Program-made: the position numbers and the translations under genes
Notes under the pieces: generated by a model
The model's input: only the letters and a program-made list of their open reading frames with translations
The model's database searches: none
What the model was told of the DNA's origin: nothing
In this document: in pieces, positions 27,401-34,456 of the stretch
Position numbering within the stretch: position 1 is the first letter of the stretch
Layout: every line of letters begins with the position of its first letter
DNA from: Chrysomallon squamiferum
Lineage: Eukaryota > Mollusca > Gastropoda > Neomphalida > Peltospiridae
Assembly (NCBI GenBank): GCA_012295275.1
Contig: CM022665.1
Span: 36,050,433-36,114,432 of the forward strand
DNA: 64,000 bases
Direction: 5' to 3'

Positions 27401-29576
27401 CTTTTAGTTTGCCTTGCACTGTATAAATACACAGAAAGGCAATAATTTTTAAATTAATGTCCGTCTTTTATCTCAGTATTGACCATAGTCTTATGATATA
27501 AATATTTTTTTATTTTAACATTTGTTGGCATTAACCAAAATGAACTATTTTAAATTTTCTGTTTCCTGATATGTTGCTTATAATTCATGTTTTATAGTCC
27601 GCAGTAAGTAGATATGGAAAATATGTAATTTATGAATTTTTGTTTGTGAATACTAAATGCTCATCAACCCCTTGGAAACATTTTGGAAAACCACAATGGT
27701 AAATTTCAAATATTATTTAAGGGTTAGATTTTTGCTATGTACTGTTATTTCCAATTCCAGCAAAGAATCAACATATATATGAATTAATTAATTTATGAAA
27801 TATAATTTATATTCCTTTAATATTAACATTATTATTTGTTATTTACAGTAGTAATGCTTTTAATATTATGATTATGTTTTTTATTATACTGTAACGATAT
27901 GAATGATGACGAAAAATAATTAATTATAAATTTTCCTAAAAAGCACCACATCAGCATCTCTTGATATCAGCACTATATTTCAATAAATGCATGTATATCT
28001 TCATATATTTCACTATATTTTGAAAGAAAACTAAATTACAAAATGTTGGATTGGTTCTAAAAATATTAAAATAATAATAATAATAATAATAATAATAATT
28101 AAATGAAAATAAAAAATCAAACAAAAAAATATTTGAAAGAATATAAAAATAAAAAAACACTGGATATTAAAAGCACTTTTTTATTACTTGCACTTAGATA
28201 GCATGTAGAGGTAGAGTTTACATTTATATTTTCTGGTGTAATAGAATACCTATAAAACAAAATGCTGGACCATAAACTGATCAAGATTAAAACATAAAAT
28301 ATATATATGTGGTTTTCTATGGCCATAAAGATATATATATATATACATATAATAAAAATAAATAAATAAATAAATAATAAAAAAGAGAAATACATGATCC
28401 TGTGGAAAAAAATTGAAACATGGACATAACACACACAGAGAATACCTTGTCTAATATTAATTAATAATAAACAAAATGTTTATTCATTGGTTTCTAGGAT
28501 AACCATATACATTTCAATTAAAAATGATAACAAAGAAAAAAAACTGTATAGATCTATATGTTTTACTATGAATAAAAAGTTAAACAAAGTGTCTTGAGGT
28601 TTGTGTATGTATGGCCATAACTAAAATCTTACCATTGTTGAACCAAATTTCTTTTTAAATCTATTCAGAGTAACAATATTAGAAATATAAAAATATTCAA
28701 TTTAAACAAAAGTTACATAATGATTAGATGCATTATGAATAAGAAGCTGAAGTATAAATGCTATGATTTAAAAAAACAAAAAAACAAATGCGACAATGAT
28801 TGTGTCACACACTAATTATTCTAATACAGTGGTTTTTGCACCATACCTTTTTCTTAGACAATATATATTGAAATATGTACTATTGTGCCCCATGTCCCTG
28901 GTGTTGTTTAATGATTTCAGCTTTCAGTATGACAGCAAAGTAATTTATTGGAACAATTATTAATATAAATGTAAAAATGTGCATTCAGCACACACACACA
29001 CACACACACATATTAAGTTGTAATTAAGTTAATACTTATACAAATGCTTGTCGTAATCGCTCAAAACTTGTTAATTGCTCTTTCTTGTTACTTTTGGCAA
29101 TACTGAATAAGCCTTTTGTACAAAGACGCTTTAAAATATCGGTCTTTGTTAATGAAAAGAATAATCGATTAATCTGAAAGAAATTTAAAACTAAAAATGT
29201 AAATCAATCAGCAGCTGAACCGTGCAAGATCTCAAAAATGAAGCAATTGATAAATCATACTAAATAACTAAGAATTATTGACCTGCCTTTGCAACAACAA
29301 CAAAAAAGGATCAGTAAAATAACAAAATAAAATTTCAAGCCGACTTGTACTGATTATCAGAATTTTACCAAATACACTGCCTGGTGTTGTCGGAGGAGGT
29401 GATCGAAGTCCTCCGTCAAGGTAATCAGATGGTGTTTCTGGTATAGGTGATAAATCGTCAAATTCCTCTTCGGACTCATACGACTCCCAATTTGCAACCG
29501 AAAAACGTCTCAAAAAATCATTAGTAGTATCCGAAATACCCAACTCATTCAATGTCTTGTTGTCTGGATGTTCCAT
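3158..29576 (-). CDS. PLD1: Phospholipase D (PLD1/PLD2 type), whole gene, 24 coding exons
   Basis: This is a phosphatidylcholine-hydrolysing phospholipase D that makes phosphatidic acid and choline at membranes. The spliced CDS is 4197 nt, 1398 residues, against about 1070 for human PLD1. Seen in order: acidic N-terminus (1-70), PX domain (about 100-225), PH domain (about 246-350) with Cys267-Cys268, HKD1 HHEKVVVID (His495, Lys497, Asp502) followed by [12 protein letters not shown], a low-complexity loop (about 535-960), the basic ARDVARHF segment (1014-1021), YIYIENQFF (1099-1107), HKD2 HSKMMIVD (His1219, Lys1221, Asp1226) with GSANINDRS (1233-1241), and C-terminal Trp-Thr. All junctions are GT/AG and keep frame. 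From family knowledge, the two HKD motifs form one active site, the PX and PH domains bind phosphoinositides, and the last Thr is needed for activity. Vertebrate-like PLD1 versus PLD2 cannot be decided, since invertebrates usually have one gene for both. The start at 29576 is the only in-frame ATG after an upstream in-frame stop, and it has A at -3 and G at +4. Confidence 0.95.
3834..3948 (-). CDS. PLD1: PLD coding exon 23
   Basis: Encodes about residues 1286-1324, ending [20 protein letters not shown] plus K. It matches [23 protein letters not shown] of human PLD1. The acceptor GACAG is followed by AGAAC; a shift to the next AG would give a stop within ten codons. Confidence 0.94.
4729..4952 (-). 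CDS. PLD1: PLD coding exon 22 (second HKD catalytic motif)
   Basis: Encodes residues 1212-1285 with the second HxKxxxxD motif in [20 protein letters not shown] (His1219, Lys1221, Asp1226). [20 protein letters not shown] follows, close to identical with vertebrate PLDs. All catalytic residues are intact. Donor AA|GTACTT, weaker than its neighbours. Confidence 0.97.
5362..5429 (-). CDS. PLD1: PLD coding exon 21
   Basis: A 68-nt exon encoding [20 protein letters not shown] plus GKP. It matches YISFCGLRTHAELEGN just before HKD2. Acceptor TTGCAG, donor CCG|GTAAGT. Confidence 0.95.
6023..6186 (-). CDS. PLD1: PLD coding exon 20
   Basis: Encodes about residues 1134-1188: [20 protein letters not shown], then [20 protein letters not shown]. 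It matches KYRVYVVIPLLPGFEGDIS...TMCRGENSIL of human PLD1. Donor GAAG|GTAAAG. Confidence 0.95.
6771..6973 (-). CDS. PLD1: PLD coding exon 19 (IENQFF block)
   Basis: Encodes residues 1067-1133. [20 protein letters not shown] is followed by [11 protein letters not shown] (1099-1109), an invariant family block near the active site. The exon ends ILTAH plus two bases. Donor AA|GTGAGT. Confidence 0.96.
7607..7717 (-). CDS. PLD1: PLD coding exon 18
   Basis: A phase 0-0 exon encoding residues 1030-1066: [20 protein letters not shown], then [16 protein letters not shown]. It corresponds to the SKYRSLSYPFLLPKS segment and the variable stretch before LLRSAADWSAG. Acceptor TTTCAG, donor CAG|GTTTGT. Confidence 0.92.
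8710..8775 (+). repeat. (AAT)n microsatellite in PLD intron 17
   Basis: About 22 AAT units. Confidence 0.98.
9194..9230 (+). repeat. (TA)n microsatellite in PLD intron 17
   Basis: About 18 TA units flanked by (CATA)n. Confidence 0.97.
10121..10239 (-). CDS. PLD1: PLD coding exon 17 (phosphoinositide-binding basic segment)
   Basis: Encodes residues 990-1029: [20 protein letters not shown] and [20 protein letters not shown]. This is among the most conserved parts of the family. Basic residues in the ARDVARHF region form a PIP2-responsive surface in mammalian PLDs. The exon is CpG-richer than its surroundings. A (GTT)n repeat sits 25-45 nt upstream of its acceptor. Confidence 0.96.
11053..11091 (+). 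repeat. Impure (GA)n in PLD intron 16
   Basis: 39 bp of GA with three interruptions, the only GA/CT tract longer than 30 bp inside the PLD gene. Confidence 0.95.
11310..11470 (-). CDS. PLD1: PLD coding exon 16 (end of loop, second catalytic half begins)
   Basis: Encodes about residues 936-989, ending [20 protein letters not shown] then FA. This matches [25 protein letters not shown] of human PLD1 and re-enters the conserved fold. The acceptor reads GAGCAG, a possible tandem site; using the upstream AG would add one Ser. Confidence 0.93.
12259..12305 (-). CDS. PLD1: PLD coding exon 15 (47-nt microexon)
   Basis: A short exon encoding [15 protein letters not shown] plus two bases of the next codon. 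It joins exon 14 (phase 0) to exon 16 (phase 2) without breaking the frame. Acceptor TTTTTCAG, donor AG|GTAAAG. It is the only frame-keeping link I found, but with so few residues alignment support is thin. Confidence 0.82.
13507..14592 (-). CDS. PLD1: PLD coding exon 14 (giant low-complexity loop exon)
   Basis: A 1086-nt phase 0-0 exon encoding residues 559-920. It is Ser/Thr/Glu/Asp-rich, with a tandem 11-residue repeat (636-657, [11 protein letters not shown] then [11 protein letters not shown]), a basic patch [12 protein letters not shown] (709-720), an acidic run [12 protein letters not shown] (755-766), nine Asn in a row (859-867) and [15 protein letters not shown] near the end. Human PLD1 has a loop of roughly 116 residues here, so this one is several times longer. 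It is probably disordered, and I assign no specific function. The open frame across the exon, the TTTCAG acceptor, the TTT|GTAAGT donor and matching phases support it being coding. Confidence 0.92.
15033..15135 (-). CDS. PLD1: PLD coding exon 13 (entry into the loop)
   Basis: Encodes about residues 524-558. It opens with [11 protein letters not shown], matching HRLTDVGS of human PLD1. It then becomes Thr/Ser/Glu-rich, the start of the variable loop region between the two HKD halves. Confidence 0.92.
15404..15543 (-). CDS. PLD1: PLD coding exon 12 (first HKD catalytic motif)
   Basis: Encodes residues 478-523 with the first HxKxxxxD motif, [20 protein letters not shown] (His495, Lys497, Asp502). 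It is followed by [12 protein letters not shown]. All three catalytic residues are intact. The next exon starts with the conserved RLTD. Donor AG|GTAAAT. Confidence 0.97.
15736..15849 (-). CDS. PLD1: PLD coding exon 11
   Basis: A 114-nt phase 0-0 exon encoding residues 440-477: [20 protein letters not shown] then [18 protein letters not shown]. This is the strand-helix unit just before HKD1 and is strongly conserved in eukaryotic PLDs. Confidence 0.95.
16337..16418 (-). CDS. PLD1: PLD coding exon 10 (catalytic block I continues)
   Basis: Encodes [20 protein letters not shown] and DLILQRKA, matching WWLSPEIFLKRP...RWRLDCILKRKA of the human enzyme. Acceptor TTTTCAG, donor GCA|GTATGT, phase 0 at the end. 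Confidence 0.95.
16771..16854 (-). CDS. PLD1: PLD coding exon 9 (start of catalytic region)
   Basis: An 84-nt exon encoding [20 protein letters not shown] and EEIYITDW, the first conserved block of the catalytic domain (human [23 protein letters not shown]). Acceptor TTTTCAG, donor TG|GTATGT. Confidence 0.95.
17318..17467 (-). CDS. PLD1: PLD coding exon 8 (end of PH domain)
   Basis: Encodes residues 334-383. [19 protein letters not shown] forms the last PH strand and C-terminal helix. [16 protein letters not shown] leads into the catalytic half and aligns with RFGSYAAIQENALAKWY of human PLD1. Donor TG|GTTAGT. Confidence 0.95.
18394..18546 (-). CDS. PLD1: PLD coding exon 7 (PH domain)
   Basis: Encodes residues 283-333, starting [18 protein letters not shown]. 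It matches the PH strands RWLIVKDSFLLYM of human PLD1 and runs to LISNLSR. Acceptor ACATTAG, donor AG|GTGATA. Confidence 0.95.
19146..19303 (-). CDS. PLD1: PLD coding exon 6 (PX-PH junction, Cys-Cys pair)
   Basis: Encodes residues 231-282. [20 protein letters not shown] and [12 protein letters not shown] are the conserved linker and first PH strand. IGCCGCLKG has Cys267-Cys268 at the position of the two palmitoylated cysteines of mammalian PLD1 (Cys240/241). A third Cys follows at 270. Confidence 0.95.
19560..19760 (+). repeat. Degenerate tandem repeat in PLD intron 5
   Basis: Variants of ATTTATATAACTGTTCTATT followed by AATC recur near 19578, 19619, 19651 and 19698. Four old units with spacing 32-47 bp. 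Confidence 0.6.
19892..19957 (-). CDS. PLD1: PLD coding exon 5 (PX C-terminal helix)
   Basis: A 66-nt phase 0-0 exon encoding residues 209-230, [20 protein letters not shown] plus ET. It matches the QLEDYLTKILKMPMYRNH-type helix that closes the PX domain. Acceptor TTTTCAG, donor ACA|GTAAGT. Confidence 0.93.
21257..21392 (-). CDS. PLD1: PLD coding exon 4 (PX variable insert)
   Basis: Encodes about residues 163-208: a very basic, charged stretch ([17 protein letters not shown]) and then [19 protein letters not shown]. This matches the variable segment between PX strand 3 and the last PX helices. The acceptor directly follows a (TA)n tract at 21397-21444, so the acceptor region is length-variable. 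A second AG six bases downstream would bring an early stop. Confidence 0.88.
21397..21444 (+). repeat. (TA)n microsatellite at the exon 4 acceptor
   Basis: About 24 TA units that end within a few bases of the PLD exon 4 acceptor, replacing the usual polypyrimidine tract on the sense strand. Confidence 0.97.
24893..25000 (+). mobile_element. Probable tRNA-derived SINE, head region
   Basis: In PLD intron 3, TGTGGCCAGGTGCGTACAGC resembles an RNA polymerase III A box. About 40 bp later AAGTTCGATTTC resembles the B box (GTTCRANNC). The spacing suits a tRNA-like head. The following 340 bp (to about 25340) has a base composition unlike the intron and may be the body. No target-site duplication was identified, so the limits are approximate. 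Confidence 0.4.
25391..25519 (-). CDS. PLD1: PLD coding exon 3 (PX domain core)
   Basis: Encodes about residues 120-162, including [20 protein letters not shown] and FRQLHD. The [10 protein letters not shown] stretch is the conserved basic PX core that in this family contacts phosphoinositide head groups. The donor is CA|GTAAGT. Confidence 0.95.
26204..26354 (-). CDS. PLD1: PLD coding exon 2 (start of PX domain)
   Basis: Encodes residues 70-119. The acceptor is TTTACAG and the donor is CT|GTGAGT. The product includes [15 protein letters not shown] and [20 protein letters not shown], the first beta strands of the PX domain. It lines up with the region before LYTIELTHGEF in human PLD1. Confidence 0.92.
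26355..29368. other. PLD intron 1
   Basis: A 3014-bp intron between the N-terminal exon and the PX domain. It holds (AAT)n followed by (AAG)n at 26690-26750, (AAT)n at 28073-28099, a mixed (TA)/(AAAT) stretch at 28330-28380 and (AC)n at 28989-29010. First introns often carry enhancers, but no such element can be named from sequence alone. Confidence 0.6.
29369..29576 (-). CDS. PLD1: PLD coding exon 1 (start codon, acidic N-terminus)
   Basis: Encodes residues 1-69 plus one base of a Gly codon, beginning [16 protein letters not shown] and ending near TPGSVF. The segment is rich in Ser, Pro, Glu and Asp ([10 protein letters not shown]) and has no domain I recognise. The donor is G|GTAAAA. An in-frame stop (TAA) lies at 29600-29598, so the ATG at 29576 is the first possible in-frame start. 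N-termini of this family vary, so the evidence here is the frame, the Kozak context and the donor. Confidence 0.85.
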
Positions 29577-29603
29577 TCTAATGTATGAGTACACATGTTA
29601 CAT
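29575..29603 (-). promoter_or_regulatory. Upstream ATGs in the PLD leader (start-stop uORF and overlapping uORF)
   Basis: Just before the main start are an ATG immediately followed by TAA (29603-29598) and a second ATG (29596) in another frame. The second runs across the main start and ends at a TGA about 15 codons later. If transcription begins upstream of 29603, both would be met first by scanning ribosomes and could lower PLD translation. Confidence 0.5.
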
Positions 29604-29659
29604 GCCGTGGTTTAAACAACATGACTGGAAGCTCGTACAAACACACATCATTCCATCTT

Positions 29660-29705
29660 TTTATTTTGCAGAAAACAAAATCACGTGACACGCACTTCCG
29701 TTGGT
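29660..29705 (-). promoter_or_regulatory. Putative PLD promoter: ETS site plus CACGTG (CLEAR-like) box
   Basis: On the minus strand an ETS-type CGGAAGTG (29700-29693) is followed by GTGTCACGTGAT (core TCACGTGA at 29688-29681). They lie about 105-125 bp upstream of the PLD start codon, in a locally CpG-richer patch without a TATA box. ETS plus E-box pairs are typical of broadly expressed animal promoters. GTCACGTGAC is the TFEB/TFE3 consensus, matched here at 9 of 10 positions. That this is the promoter is inference from position and motif. Confidence 0.45.
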
Positions 29706-29709
29706 GTGG

Positions 29710-31634
29710 CCTCTTCCTTATGGAATTTCCCAGTGCTGATAACAAGAGATGCTAATGTGGTGCTTTTTAGGAAAATGTATAACTAATTATTTTCGTCATC
29801 ATTCATATTGTCTTTCAACTGATATATTTACGAAGATGATGTGTGAGTGTAGTTATTTTTGTTGTCTGCATCAGCCTGAGTAAACAAATTTTAGAAAAAG
29901 TACACATAAACGTGTCACTGAGTTATTGTTCTTTCCATTCAGTAATTACGTTCTATTTTCAACGAAGAAAGAAATATTCGATTAATATCACAAGTTATGA
30001 AACATTTTGTTTTCGTTTCTTTTCATTTTTATTTTTAGATTACAAGGATCATTTCTGATTTAATTTGGCGAGCATATACGCACAAACATACGAATTCGAA
30101 TATACATATTAAATTAATGAATAATAATTGATTAAAATATCTGAATTTTAAACCGCCTGACATTATAATTATTTAAATTTTAAAATAACAATATATCGAC
30201 GGGTTAAATAAATATTTCAGTCTCCGGTATCGATTATTTTGGAATCTTAGGTATTACATTTTTGTATCTGGAACTATAATGAAAAAGGATGGGTTACAAT
30301 AATTGTAGTCTAACCAAACAATTAATATTATTATTACCGATCCCAGCGTGTTGATTGCGTAGGCAAGCAGACCTATATGACACAGCTGACTTAAGAAACA
30401 CGTTCAAATTTCCGCATCACATGAACTGTGTGTCGTTACCGTATACGAAGCCGATGTCATGAATGAAACTTTATATAGAACTCTCATAATGAAATAGGTT
30501 ACTTGTTTAAGGTAACAATAACATAACTGAATAGACCTAAAGTTGTGCTAATTTTTATTTATTTATTTATTTTTATTATTATTTTCATTTTTTTTTCCAC
30601 GCAAAAATGACATTAATCAGACATCTAGTCGGACGTTATGTATTATTGCCAATCATCATTAAGCAACTAAAAATTGGTATCTGAAAATGTTGTTTAAGCT
30701 TGAGTCTACAGACGTCGGAGAATTTTATTTATTCATTACAATCAGCGATATTTCTTTGTTTATCATTTGATTTATTTTGTATGTTATTATTGTGGTGTTG
30801 TTGCTGTTGTTGTTGTTGTTGTTGTTGTTCTTCTTCTTCTTCTTCTTCTTATTATTATTATTATTAATTGCTACTTTTGTTGTAGTTAGTAGTAGTAGTA
30901 GATTTTTTTATTTTTTTATTTATTAGTCTTTCCATTTTTATTTTATTATAATTATGTTGTTTTGTTTTGTTTGTCTTTTTTATTTTCTTTTTTTTTTTTT
31001 AAAAAAGAAGAAAATATCAACAAAAAAAACCCCAAAACAACACTCTCAAAAAACAAACAAAACAAAAACAAAAACAAATCAAAGACCCCCCCACAAAAAA
31101 AAAATGAAGAAAACAAAATATGCGTTAACAAGCTCTAAGTAAAAACAGTAAATAAATAAATACAAATTCTACTGAGTAACAAATCAATAAACCCATACAG
31201 TTCCGTTATAACAGCACCTCTGATTATATGATATATCAATATAGCGTGATCTAATTCAATATAAATTATTCGTATTATAAAAAATAAAAATAAAATAAAA
31301 TAAACCACCTAAAAATAATGTAAATGATCAATTACGTAATTATTTCCGAGAACAGTTATTGCATGTGTGATTAATATAGTTGTTAATAGTCACCATTAGC
31401 ATTATATCTTCTTATCAACATTTTATTTAACCACTTGCAGATGTTACTGTTTTGTTCGTTAGCAGTATTATATAACTATCTACATTTAATATACGTTCTG
31501 ATAGATATATCAATCTAAACAATAAATATGTGAGTGAGGAGATAAATGCTGTGCGGATTTTTATGGTATTAACAGCAGGATTTAGTGATTATCAGCAAGA
31601 ATATATATCCACTGCATAGCCTTAGATATTTAAT

Positions 31635-31635
<1 letters not shown>
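29710..31635. other. Upstream flank of PLD, no gene
   Basis: Normal-looking AT-rich DNA to about 30540. Then it becomes strongly T-rich on the plus strand, with a (GTT)n/(CTT)n/(ATT)n cluster at 30800-30870 and a mixed T-run and A-run block at 30950-31110. No coding exon was recognised. Confidence 0.6.

Positions 31636-31701
<66 letters not shown>
31636..31701 (+). repeat. (CT)n microsatellite, 66 bp
   Basis: Uninterrupted CT dinucleotides, followed by the dispersed repeat at 31699-31790 and an (ATT)n run. Confidence 0.98.
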
Positions 31702-31704
<3 letters not shown>

Positions 31705-31774
31705 CAGTTATACACACCTGTTTATCTCCCTTTGTTGTCATCGCAATTTGTTACAGTGGTGTTAATATGTACAA

Positions 31775-31790
<16 letters not shown>
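31699..31790 (+). repeat. Dispersed repeat, copy A
   Basis: About 75-90 bp beginning TGTTCAGTTATACACACCTG and ending TAATATGTACAATATTATTA. It matches 43846-43920 with scattered substitutions and one gap. Both copies end in (ATT)n-like sequence, which suggests a mobile-element fragment linked to the microsatellite. Confidence 0.75.
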
Positions 31791-31816
<26 letters not shown>

Positions 31817-32219
31817 CATCATCATCATCATTATTATTATTATTATCGGCACACTTTAAAATGCAGAACTATATATTTGTTCCGCTTTCGGATATTACAC
31901 TTTGTTATAATATTAATATTCTTTCCAATTCTTTTTCTTCTATTACGTTTTTCTAATTTTTTATTTTGGATTAAAAATTTTGTTTCTTTCAATTTACATA
32001 TCGGTTGATTTATTCACCAACATCCAAACTGACTATTACAAAAATAATATTATTTTTATATATATTTAAAATATTCTGATTAAATTTGTTTTTAATAACA
32101 ATAAAAAAAATAAAAGCTCACGATACTATAACTTACAGATCTAGAACATCTTCTTATCTTACGTTTAGAGACGACAGATGTCATTTTTGTTTTAATTCTC
32201 GCGCAGTACGAACTCCTAG

Positions 32220-32227
32220 TATAAAAG
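32220..32227 (+). promoter_or_regulatory. TATA box (copy 1)
   Basis: TATAAAAG, a perfect core TATA motif in a locally GC-richer stretch (CGCGCAG before it, GCCGCAGCTG after). A start near 32250 would give a leader of about 90 nt before the ATG at 32343. Chance TATA matches are common in AT-rich DNA; the compositionally distinct surroundings and the downstream frame raise this one. Confidence 0.4.
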
Positions 32228-32342
32228 CCGCAGCTGATCTGTCTACTAATTACATCTACTAACAAACACGTGCTGGCATAACTCGAAAGTATTTTCATTA
32301 TCAGTACAATCTTCTTTTTTTAACAATAAAAATAAAATTCAC

Positions 32343-32414
32343 ATGAAGAGAATATTGTGGTTGTTGTTGCAGTTGTTGTCGTTGGTGCTGTTATGCGTAG
32401 ATTATTACTACTGA
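32343..32414 (+). CDS. Candidate signal-peptide exon or micro-ORF (copy 1)
   Basis: The frame reads MKRILWLLLQLLSLVLLCVD and stops four codons later after Tyr-Tyr-Tyr. The sequence has the shape of a signal peptide: basic N-region, then a Leu-rich core. Either the tiny ORF is the whole thing, or splicing (for example at GC|GTAGAT, a weak donor) joins it to a downstream exon. The Leu core comes from a (TTG)n repeat, so the resemblance may be accidental. No known family. Confidence 0.22.
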   Translation: MKRILWLLLQLLSLVLLCVDYYY

Positions 32415-32755
32415 CTATCTTATTTATAATTTTGTTAGCGTTTTATTTATTTATTTTGTTTTTGTAATTTGTTTTGTTTGCTTCCTTTGTTTGTTTGTTT
32501 GTTTGTTTATATATTTGTTTTTAAATGTTTCTTCCATTTTTTTAATTTCTTACTTTTTAATTTCTTCTTCCTTGTTTATTTTTTTTTATTCTCTTTTCAT
32601 TTTTTCATTTTTTTATTATTTATTTATTTTTTGTTTTGTTTGTTTTGAAATGCCATCTTTTATCATTACTTTAAATGTTAAAGCAATATAGAATTTTTCT
32701 TCTTCAAAATGTTATTGTTTTGTTTTCATTTTCCTAAAAGTAAGCTTTCTTTAAG

Positions 32756-32788
<33 letters not shown>
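32756..32788 (+). repeat. Poly-A run, 33 nt
   Basis: Uninterrupted A homopolymer (A33) followed by GGAGAAG. It could be a retroposed tail, but no element is recognisable upstream. Confidence 0.95.
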
Positions 32789-32790
<2 letters not shown>

Positions 32791-32879
32791 AGAAGAAAGA
32801 AATTTTAAAATGAAGGAAAACATATAAAATAAAAAAAGAGGTTTCGTGTCGTATAATATACGATCTATTTTGGTATTTG

Positions 32880-33720
32880 TGTTTGGCATTTAATATTTTT
32901 TGTTACACCAAAGTCAAAGTTGTTTATGCCATTAATGTCTTATAACTGTTACACGAACTATTTTTTGTGTGGTAATTTGGCATTAAACTTCAAATACTAT
33001 CCTTCCTATTTTTGAACTAAGGTTAAACATTAAATGTCTTGCACCGAAAACTAATTTAGAAATTTGTTTTTAATGTAAATGACTTACGGTCACTTATTTA
33101 CCACCTGGTGATGCACAACGGAATTAGGACATGAAATTACTCCGATTTCTTTTTTTGAAGTAGGCCATAGTCGATTGAACACCTCTAAATGGTGTTTGTT
33201 TTCTTCTCCTTTTTAAATTTATTTTTTTACTTTTTTTTAAATATATTTTATTTAACATTAAGTGTCCAATATTATTTTATTTAAATTATATTATCATATA
33301 AAATGTCTTTTATTACCAAATATATTCTGAATATTTATTTTTCTCATTAAACGTCAAATACACCACAATCAGATTTTTAATCTGTGTTCGAAATCTAATG
33401 CCTTTAAATGCCTTGATATGGCACTGTTTCGGATATTGTTTTTAACATTAAATCTTAAACCGCGCAACCTGCTGTGATTGTGTTTGTCATTCAATGACTT
33501 TTATTACAAAAGCTATCTCGCATATTGTATTTCACACGAAACTTCAAATATCACACAGTTTTGGAAATCAGGGATGACACTGATGTTATATCATACCGAA
33601 CTATTTTGTTTATTTCACAATGGCTTATTATAGTTATTAACCATCCACATATTTCACATTAAATGTCTTACGTTACATAACCCATGGCATACTTCACAAA
33701 CTATTTGGTTAAATGTGTCA
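32880..33720 (+). repeat. Degenerate minisatellite, ~48-bp unit in ~96-bp dimers
   Basis: Variants of CATTAAACTTCAAATAC (type A) and CATTAAATGTCTTA (type B) recur near 32930, 32981, 33028, 33078, 33300, 33348, 33397, 33444, 33490, 33540, 33657 and 33708. Spacing is 42-51 bp wherever consecutive copies survive. A and B types tend to alternate. Units are badly decayed and are interrupted by T-rich stretches. Confidence 0.6.
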
Positions 33721-33768
33721 TTATTTAATCATAACATCAGTTGTTTTTGTTGTTGTTGTTTTTTCTCT

Positions 33769-33770
33769 CT

Positions 33771-33833
<63 letters not shown>

Positions 33834-33836
33834 TTT
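33769..33836 (+). repeat. (ATTT)n microsatellite
   Basis: About 17 TTTA tetranucleotides, continuing in degenerate form to about 33890. Confidence 0.97.
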
Positions 33837-34138
33837 TTTATTTTATTTACTTATTCATTTATTTATTTATTTTTTTATTTTATTTTATTGTTGATGTTTT
33901 TTTGCAAATTACGTTTGGTACTGACACACATTAAATACAAAAATACGCCTACGTACTGAGATGTCACTCTGTATTATCTCAACAGGACAAACAGATGTCT
34001 TGATACCGATTAACACAGTTTTGTCGACATTCATCAAATGACACACAACGACTTTAAGTCGTCGTTGCAGTATTGTTCCGATTTAACACGTTAAACCACT
34101 TTTCATAGCCACAGACAGTGTGACCTTAGTACAGCAAT

Positions 34139-34456
34139 GTTGTTGCCAACGTTCCAAATACTGCTTTAATACATGTACGTTGTTGTTGACGTTACAAGTA
34201 TAATTTTAATATAGGTTCGTTGTTGTCGACAATACAAATACAATTTTAATACAGGTAGGTTGTTGTCGACGTTACAAGCATAATTGTAATACAGGTTCGT
34301 TGTCGTCGACATAACAAGTATAACTAATGCATGTAGGTTGTTGTCGATATTTTAAGTATAATTATAATACAGGTTCGTTGTTGTCGACGTTACAAATGTA
34401 ATATTAAAACAGGTAAGTTGGTGCCAACTGTAGTCGTAAGACAAATATTTGTTGCC
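34139..34456 (+). repeat. 40-bp minisatellite with 80-bp higher-order period
   Basis: Units begin GTTGTTGTCGACGTTACAAG and continue TATAATTTTAATACAGGT. They start at 34139, 34179, 34219, 34259, 34299, 34337, 34377 and 34417. Spacing is exactly 40 bp except for one 38-bp unit. The three bases before each GTTG alternate between TTC and a TAG/TAA type, giving an 80-bp dimer. Looser copies continue to about 34530. Most units hold a GTCGAC palindrome. Confidence 0.9.

Larger units (their letters stand above)
32064..32427 (+). repeat. Direct repeat copy 1 (TATA/signal-peptide cassette)
   Basis: This 364-bp segment is repeated at 36648-37007. About 240 bp in the middle are identical by eye. Differences are indels: copy 1 lacks 14 bases near 32127, has one extra A near 32084, and carries 15 extra bases plus an extra CG in the (TTG)n-rich end. 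It carries TATAAAAG on the plus strand. On the minus strand it has a 57-codon frame that ends against a perfect GTAAGT donor. Confidence 0.9.

Noticed and set aside
29577-29594. Possible PLD start six codons upstream
   Set aside because: The codon at 29594 is GTG, not ATG, and the next codon but one upstream is a stop. The ATG at 29576 is used instead.
30448-30462. CCGATGTCATG match to part of PLD exon 17
   Set aside because: Only 11 bases agree, so it is not evidence of a duplicated exon.
30957-31068. Inverted repeat between GTTTTGTTTTGTTTG and CAAACAAAACAAAAAC
   Set aside because: Low-complexity T- and A-runs produce such matches by chance, and there is no sign of a transposon terminus.
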